From the NCBI GenBank assembly GCA_030052745.1, contig JANBVO010000023.1:310001-374000 (forward strand): a DNA stretch of 64,000 nt, given 5' to 3'. The notes below the pieces were generated by a model. It was not told the origin of the DNA. It saw nothing but the letters and a program-made list of their open reading frames with translations, and made no database searches. The DNA is from Pleurostoma richardsiae (Eukaryota > Ascomycota > Sordariomycetes > Calosphaeriales > Pleurostomataceae). Shown here in pieces: positions 58,203 to 64,000 of the stretch; position 1 is the stretch's first letter, and each line of letters starts with the position of its first letter. Position numbers and translations under genes: made by a program.

Positions 58203-59525
58203 CTATGCCAATCCACCGGTCCTCGGTCCAACGACAATGAGCACCTCGCCATCTGCACCATACCACGAGATCTCACACTGCTTGAGCTTCCGCTTGCTCG
58301 CCAAATGCAGGAGCAGGTAGATATGTCCCACGATGAAGCCCCAGCAGTAGATACGGATCCACGTAAAGTCCTCATCCCGCAGGCACCATATCCCCCAGCC
58401 CCCGTTCCCATTACCGACGTAGTTCGTCAGGAAGATCCACGCGTCTGCCTTCAGCGTGGCGTCCCAGTCCGAGCAGTCCAGGAGCCAGTATCCCCTCTCG
58501 AAGGGCCGCAGCTCACGCACCTGCAGCTTCGGCCGGAAGCGCTTCTCTATGTCCATATCCTTGGCCAGCTTGGCCAGCTTCCAGGTCACGAGGCTCGCCG
58601 GATCAAGGTCCTCCGCCGAGACGAGGGGGTCTGGCGGGCGGATCTCGAGGGCGTCGAGGATCGGCTGCTTGGATGCCTGGGGACGCGATAATCCTCGCGC
58701 TGGTTCTGTCTGGTGGGAACCGCGGGGCAGAACATCACTAGCGCTTCGGGCGAGCGCCTGTATGGCGGTCGCCTTCACCGGGGTTCTCTTCAGCCGCTTG
58801 GGTGGAGGAGGCTCGGAGTCAGCCCGCGCTGTGGCGGGGATGACATCTGTTTCGGCGTCTGGCGGCCCCGAAAGCTGACTAGAGGCGATTTGATCCAGAG
58901 GCAAGCTATCCTGTGTCGCCGCGAAGTTCGCTTCCGGTCGTCGCGGCCGACGAAGAGGGCTGGACGGCGTCCTGATAACCTCAGCGATCGAAGAGACAGA
59001 CTCCGTCAACGCAATGGTGTTCGGTGCCGGCTGCGAAGACCGTATGACCTCCCCGCTGCTACTACCCGTCGGAGCATCGCGGATCGAGGAGCCCGGTGAG
59101 CTGTCAATTACTTGCTGTAGATAATGCTCTAGGACTCTGGTCGGCGAGCAATACGCAGCGATGCTGACGTTGTTCTCTGGGTTGGAGTCCGCAATGATGC
59201 TTGGGGGCGCGACCCATGAATGCTGCGAGGCCTCGTCCAGCTTGTTTGGTTGCCGCTGGTCCACTATCCTCGGAGATCCTGCATTGTCCCAGACGCTCTC
59301 AAACGACAGTTGCGGCGACTGCAGTGACTGCCTGTAGGAAGCTGATGGCACTGGCCGTGAGCTTGAGGCGGGCGCAGGTACAGCAGCATCGGGAGCAGTG
59401 ACTGCAGTTCTTCTTCCTGGCTCGAAGTCCAGATATGCTTCGGCCAGTGCGCGGTACTTGTTGTCGTCTGATGCCTTGCTTGGTGCAGTGATGTGAACAA
59501 GTATCTCGGTCTGGCGCCTGCTCAT
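58203..59525 (-). CDS. Uncharacterised 440-aa protein with conserved C-terminal domain
   Basis: A single exon starting at ATG 59525 (MSRRQTEILVHITAPSK); the frame is open further upstream but without ATG. Residues 1-270 are mostly disordered and Ser/Pro-rich, with DNKYRALAEAYLDFEP near the N-terminus and a basic KRLKRTPVKA patch. The C-terminal 110 residues look folded: KLQVRELRPFERGYWLLDCS, then an aromatic-rich GNGGWGIWCLRDEDFTWIRI and a hydrophobic GFIVGHIYLLLHLAS, ending CEISWYGADGEVLIVVGPR. I do not recognise the family and propose no function. It is divergent from the Erg26 gene. Confidence 0.72.
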   Translation of the reverse strand: MSRRQTEILVHITAPSKASDDNKYRALAEAYLDFEPGRRTAVTAPDAAVPAPASSSRPVPSASYRQSLQSPQLSFESVWDNAGSPRIVDQRQPNKLDEASQHSWVAPPSIIADSNPENNVSIAAYCSPTRVLEHYLQQVIDSSPGSSIRDAPTGSSSGEVIRSSQPAPNTIALTESVSSIAEVIRTPSSPLRRPRRPEANFAATQDSLPLDQIASSQLSGPPDAETDVIPATARADSEPPPPKRLKRTPVKATAIQALARSASDVLPRGSHQTEPARGLSRPQASKQPILDALEIRPPDPLVSAEDLDPASLVTWKLAKLAKDMDIEKRFRPKLQVRELRPFERGYWLLDCSDWDATLKADAWIFLTNYVGNGNGGWGIWCLRDEDFTWIRIYCWGFIVGHIYLLLHLASKRKLKQCEISWYGADGEVLIVVGPRTGGLA

Positions 59526-60082
59526 TCTGAGGGATGCTTTGAGCCAGCCATGAAGCGAGTGAAGACGAGGAAAGAGAGCGGAAGCGACTGTCCTTGATAT
59601 TGAAATCAATGAGATAACGAGTGTATTGGAGTCCTGCTAAGCAGCCATGGCAGTCATCGGCATGCCTTTTAGGTTCAGCCCGAGCAGATTTGCCAGGCAA
59701 CCAGCCAGTAAGACCCTCCCCGGCTCCTCTATGGACGCGATCAAAGACCGGCGGCGCACGATGAGGGACGCGATGTACACAGGTACCTTGGTACCGTGAA
59801 GTGCGGGGAGACCCACAGGCGGCTAAATTCAATGAATTACCAGATCGGGCTACTGACCTTTGGTTAGAGAGAGGTCTCGCCAGATGTGAGCTGCGAGAAC
59901 CCCTGTATATGCCCCCCCTGGCGTGTAAATTCTAGACAAGATAATCGCCTGAGCCAGCTCCTCGACCTGCATCCCGCCCTCTAACCCCCCCAATCCGGCT
60001 CCGCTCCTCGCTTCGACCTTCTGGAGGGCCGCCGAATATCAAATCACCCGGGACGCAGCATCAGACAGAACAGGCGGTGACA
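59526..60082. other. Divergent promoter region of ERG26
   Basis: 557 bp with two GGTACC sites at 59782 and 59790, the first within AGGTACCT. C-rich just before ERG26. Nothing else is firm. Confidence 0.55.
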
Positions 60083-61271
60083 ATGGCGTCCGAGAAGAAG
60101 TTCGACCTGGGCAAGGTCCTCGTCATCGGCGGCAACGGCTTCCTGGGCCACCACGTGGTCAACTTGCTCCTCCGCGACTACATCTGCTCCATCTCCGTCA
60201 TCGACCTGCGGTGCACCCGCAACCGCCGGCCCGACTCCGACGGCGTGCGCTACTTCGAGGCGGACATCACCGACGCGGAGAAGGTTGCGGCCGTGTTCGA
60301 GGAGGTCCGCCCGGACGTGGTGATCCACACGGCGTCGCCCGCCGCCCAGGCCGCCGGCAGCGTCGCCAACAGCCTGTTCAAGAAGGTCAATGTCGACGGC
60401 ACCCAGACCATCGTCGAGGCCAGCCGCAAGGCGGGCGTCAAGGCGCTGGTGTACACGAGCTCGGCGAGCGTCCTCAGCGACAACAAGAGTGACCTGATCA
60501 ACGCAGACGAGCGGTGGCCCGTTATCCGTGGGAAGGAGCAGACGGAGTACTATTCCGAGACGAAGGTGTGTCCATCTCAGCTCAACCCCTTTGCTCTCCC
60601 ACTATCAATGGCTAACTTTCTTCCTAACACAACAGGCCGAAGCAGAGGAGATCGTCCTCAAGGCCAACAGGCAGGAGGACTCGAAGCTCCTGACCTGCGC
60701 GATACGGCCCTCGGGCATCATGGGCGAGGGAGACGTCATGGTGCTCTACCACATGATCGACATCTGGCGGCAGGGCCGGTCGGGCATCCAGGTCGGCGAC
60801 AACAACAACCTCTTCGACTTCACCTACGTCGAGAACGTCGCGCACGCGCACCTGCTCGCAGCCCGCGCCCTGCTGCTCACCGCCCGCACCACGACCGTGC
60901 CCCTCGACCACGAACGCGTCGACGGCGAGGCCTTCCTCGTCACCAACGACAGCCCCGTCTACTTCTGGGACTTCTGCCGCACCGTATGGAACGCCGCCGG
61001 GTCCCCCCACGGCACGGAGCACGTCTGGGTGCTGCCGCGGGACCTGGGCATCGCGCTCGGCTTCCTGAGCGAGGTGTTCTGCGCGGTCCTCCGGAAGGCG
61101 CCCACCTTCAACCGGCAGCGCATCATCTACAGCACCATGACGAGGTACTACAACATCAACAAGGCGAAGAGGCGGCTAGGCTATCAGCCGATCGTCGGGC
61201 TGGAGGAGGGTGTCAGGAGGGCCGTCAAGTGGACGCTGGACCAGGAGAAGACGGGTGCGCTGAAGAAATAA
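60083..61271 (+). CDS. erg26: Sterol-4-alpha-carboxylate 3-dehydrogenase (Erg26)
   Basis: NAD-dependent decarboxylating dehydrogenase of the C-4 demethylation complex in ergosterol synthesis, at the ER. Exons join(60083..60565,60636..61271) give 372 aa (yeast Erg26: 349). It is an extended SDR/3-beta-HSD fold: VLVIGGNGFLGHHVVNLLL at the N-terminus is the NAD-binding loop, then DVVIHTASPAA, YTSSASVLSD, the catalytic YxxxK in YYSETKAEAE spanning the splice junction, and CAIRPSGIMGEGD. DFTYVENVAHAHLLAA and NDSPVYFWDF are family motifs. The C-terminal part has the long hydrophobic segment seen in membrane-bound Erg26. The start MASEKKF is preferred over the GTG two codons upstream. Confidence 0.94.
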
Positions 61272-62233
61272 TTGGAGTTTCTAAGTTGTCGGGTTAAAGG
61301 TCTTGGAAGGACGTCGGGATACCGTTCTTGTACAGTAATTGTAATACGCCGTTGCAAACGAGGCATAGAGATAATTATTCGAGATGGTGACGACGCCCGT
61401 AAATATGAGCTACTTCGCGACAGCATAGCAGGTAAAATCAGAACGCCATGCCCTACTGCTAGATTATCACCGAGACAGTCGGAACAAGACTCCGTAGTCT
61501 CGTCGTTATACTGTACGGAAGAGCAGGTCTTCCTTACCAGCTCGGTCTCGACTCCTCAGCACAGCATTTCTTACGAGTGATAACATATCACGGAAATGAT
61601 GGGATGGAAGGCCTGCGCATGTAGGTAGACATCAGTCGGGATGACTCCCGTCTATAATCTGCACATTGACCGACAACTACATCAGGGTCTTACGTCCTCC
61701 ACGACCGCCCCCTTTTGATGCCATCCAACACTCTCTGTCCCTCCGCTCTGCTGAAACGCCGAAACTAAGTAGTCCGCCAGCTGCGAGACTCGCGTGGGTC
61801 TTCCCGAACGGTGACCCTCCCGCCCACATCAAGGCAATGGAGAGACGGGTAGTCAAGGTAAGCCGCAGCCACCGTCCATGTAACCACTCAGGACAGATAG
61901 GGGGAGGCGGCTCCCCTTTCTCAACAGCACACGCGGTTTTCCATTTCCCAACTAACCGCGACCGTATAAGAAGAAAAAGAATAAGAAGGATGGGAAGAGT
62001 CTCCCAAGACGCACATCAAGACGTCATCCATCAAGACTTCCCTGGACAAGCCCCTGTGGAAGAGTAGAATAGTATAGAAAGTGAGGAAACGCCAGTCGAC
62101 GATGCTATGCCCTTTCAAAAACAACCAAGTCGTTAGGTAGTGGTAAACAAAGTGAATATGGACATGATTCATGACAGGGTATTGTTCAAGAGTGCGGTAT
62201 GTATTCTTTTCGTGTTTGGACTGGACGGGGATG
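61272..62233. other. Intergenic, between convergent 3' ends
   Basis: 3' flanks of ERG26 and of the RhoGAP gene. A 133-codon ORF at 61666-62067 has no domain. No repeat is seen. Confidence 0.55.
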
Positions 62234-64000
62234 TCAGAGGGATCCGGTCACGCCGACGGAACCATTCGGCCTGTTCCAACCGGAGTTCCTCCACTCCCGC
62301 CGCTGATTAGGGTCGGTACTTCCGGAGCCCGTGTCGGCGGCCTCGAAAGACTGATTGTACGGTGACGCGGAAGCTTGAGGATCATCGGGATTTCGCCATT
62401 TAGGTGGTGGGGTGCTCTGAGCAGAGTGGATGTAGGGCGGCATAGGCTCCTGAATAGGCCGAACGCTCCGCTCGTCCTGCCAGACGGACGGGTCTGTCTC
62501 GACGCGCCTCGCCAAGGGCCGTCCAGCGGCGTCATACCGGCCAACATACTCGCCGACATCCGCATACGACGCCTGTGCTCCATTTACCCGTCGATCGCCG
62601 AAACGCTTCAAGATCTCCTTTGTGGTGATTTCCCCATTGTTGCTGAACAGAGACTGGTCATGCAGAACATCAACAAGATCATCAGGAACCTGTAAGGCAA
62701 TAGTGTCAGCAGCGGCGCAAGCTGAATGAGGAATGTGGCATTACTTACGAGGCACATCTCCTCAATATGCGTTATCAAGGTCTCAACAGCAACAATGGCA
62801 AACATTGGGTTGCTATCCAAGGTCGGCGCCTTGGTGTTGACGTAGAGGATGTTGGGAGCAATGACAGTTGCCAGGTTTTTGATATCCATCTTGGATCCCG
62901 ACTCGTCATCAACCTGATGGAAAGATCCAGCCCACTTGAGGAAGCAGAACAGAATCTCCAGACAGTCTCGATGACACTTTGGCAGGAGACAACAAGTCAG
63001 ATGGAGACATTGACGCCTCTTGTCTTCGTCCTGGATCTTCGCCGCAGCCAACCAGAGCCGGTAGAGCTTGTGCGTCATCAACGGATCTGGCAGTTCTCTG
63101 AGGTAGCGCTTCAGCAACGCAGCCACCTGAACAACAGGTTGCGCGGACAAGTTCACGTTATCGCAACCCTCCCGGTCAATCCGTTCGACAAGTTCACTGA
63201 GCTTTTTGATGTTGCCGTTCTTCCGGAAGACGCCTTCGACAGAGAGGTCCATCTTCCTCATAGTTGAAATGATGTCGTCAACAATGGCAGGAATGCGGAG
63301 AGTTCCAGGCCCGACACCGTCAGTCGAGTCTGCGCCATCTCGCTCGATAATGATTTCCAGAGGCACACCAAATATGCCCTTCTTCTTCCCGGACTTCTTG
63401 GTGTCGTTCTTGAATGCTTTGCCGAACTTGTTCCAGAATGTCGCTGGCTTCCGAGATTCGATGAAACTCAGCAGCTCCTCGAGGCTAAACTCGCCTTCGA
63501 CCATGGGCTGCATCGTGAGCACGGCAAGATGACGGGCTATGAAGTACTCCAGACCAGACAGCTCCGAAAAATATTTCCTTCCGCCTCTCTGTGCCGAAGG
63601 CTCTCCTAGTCCCTGGTCAACAGCTCGACTCGCCGATTGTGAGCGCTGGTGTCCAGGACCAAAATTTGGTTCCGTGGCAGGCGAGCGGAAGAGCTCCTGA
63701 CGGCCCGGTCTATATGCCGGACGCTGCTGAGCCGCCTGCTCAGCTGCAACGATCCTCGGAATGTCGTCAAGCGTCAAGGCGTCTTGGTGGCCCAGCATCA
63801 TGTCCGAACCGCCTTCTCCATTGTCACCTTCGTCCTCCAAGATCTGGCCGTGCTTGTTGGCGGGTCCACCTTCCACACCTTCAGGCGTGTCGATCAAGCG
63901 TGAAGCTCTAGCTTTTCTAAAGCTGGTGGACAAGTGCTTGTCGAGACGGGTGCTTCGCAGTCGTCGCACATCATTCAGAGTGTTCTCATAAGACGACTCA
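62234..64000 (-). CDS. lrg1: Lrg1-type RhoGAP, C-terminal part (partial)
   Basis: GTPase-activating protein for Rho1, acting on cell-wall growth at hyphal tips. The gene starts beyond the right edge; visible exons are complement(join(62234..62689,62749..>64000)), at least 569 codons. After a polar region comes FIARHLAVLTMQPMVEGEFS and then the RhoGAP domain: GIFGVPLEIIIERDG, MDLSVEGVFRKNGNIKKLSE with the arginine finger, LLKRYLRELPDPLMTHKLY, and SKMDIKNLATVIAPNILYV. This sequence resembles yeast Lrg1 (VEGIFRKNGNIRRL, GSKMDIHNLSTVITPNILYL). Lrg1 proteins carry LIM domains at the N-terminus, which should lie to the right of the window. The C-terminal tail is Pro/Ser/Asn-rich. Confidence 0.88.

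Noticed and set aside
60043-60050. ATCACCCG as a sterol regulatory element before ERG26
   Set aside because: Only a partial match to known SREBP sites and just 33 bp from the ATG, more likely leader sequence.
60077-60082. GTG start two codons before the Erg26 ATG
   Set aside because: Nuclear genes start with ATG, and ATG 60083 gives the normal N-terminus.

Overview
The window is nuclear DNA of a filamentous ascomycete, most likely a Sordariomycete. I infer this from GC-rich dense genes on both strands, introns mostly of 50-100 nt with GTRNGT donors, CTAAC/CTGAC branch sites and YAG acceptors, and many single-copy housekeeping genes in their filamentous-fungal form. No rRNA, tRNA, CRISPR array, prophage, transposon or virus-like element was recognised, and the species cannot be fixed by reading alone. 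About 24 protein genes were built by eye, with splice junctions checked for frame.

Layout. 0-13 kb: the 3' end of an unknown disordered protein, an unknown RS/His-rich membrane protein, saccharopine dehydrogenase (last step of lysine synthesis), a PF11951-type regulator, a secreted M20 amidohydrolase with a suspicious in-frame TAG, and the bifunctional purine enzyme ATIC/Ade16. 13-26 kb: mitochondrial ClpB/Hsp78, Arf1 and Emp24 in divergent arrangement, a DUF3405 type II membrane protein and a luciferase-domain membrane protein. 26-34 kb: a Cus2/Tat-SF1-like splicing factor, proteasome ubiquitin receptor Rpn13, ribosomal protein eL6 and dipeptidyl peptidase III. 34-38 kb: a gene-free stretch of 3.9 kb. 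38-46 kb: gluconokinase, the E2 subunit of branched-chain keto acid dehydrogenase, the ATP synthase assembly factor Atp10, Golgi SNARE Gos1 and ribosomal protein uL29 (RPL35). 46-64 kb: a Zap1/ZafA-like zinc-responsive factor, a small probably lipidated protein, the splicing helicase Prp5, a mitochondrial HMG-box protein, an uncharacterised 440-aa protein, sterol dehydrogenase Erg26 and the 3' part of an Lrg1-type RhoGAP.

How the genes relate. This is core chromosome, not a biosynthetic cluster or an island. Some themes recur. Arf1, Emp24 and Gos1 act in ER-Golgi traffic. Hsp78, Atp10, the keto acid dehydrogenase E2 and the HMG protein are mitochondrial. Prp5 and the Cus2-like factor are antagonists at the U2 snRNP in yeast. 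The most distinctive signals concern gene structure and regulation: an RPL35 gene whose first coding exon is just ATG, with a second in-frame ATG at the end of that intron; a DPP III gene with a targeting-like N-terminal extension and a GC-AG intron; an Rpn13 gene whose intron, if retained, would give a Pru-only protein; two stop-free introns of 3n length in PRP5; a near-consensus zinc-response element upstream of the zinc regulator; and a clear intergenic excess of the palindrome AGGTACCT.
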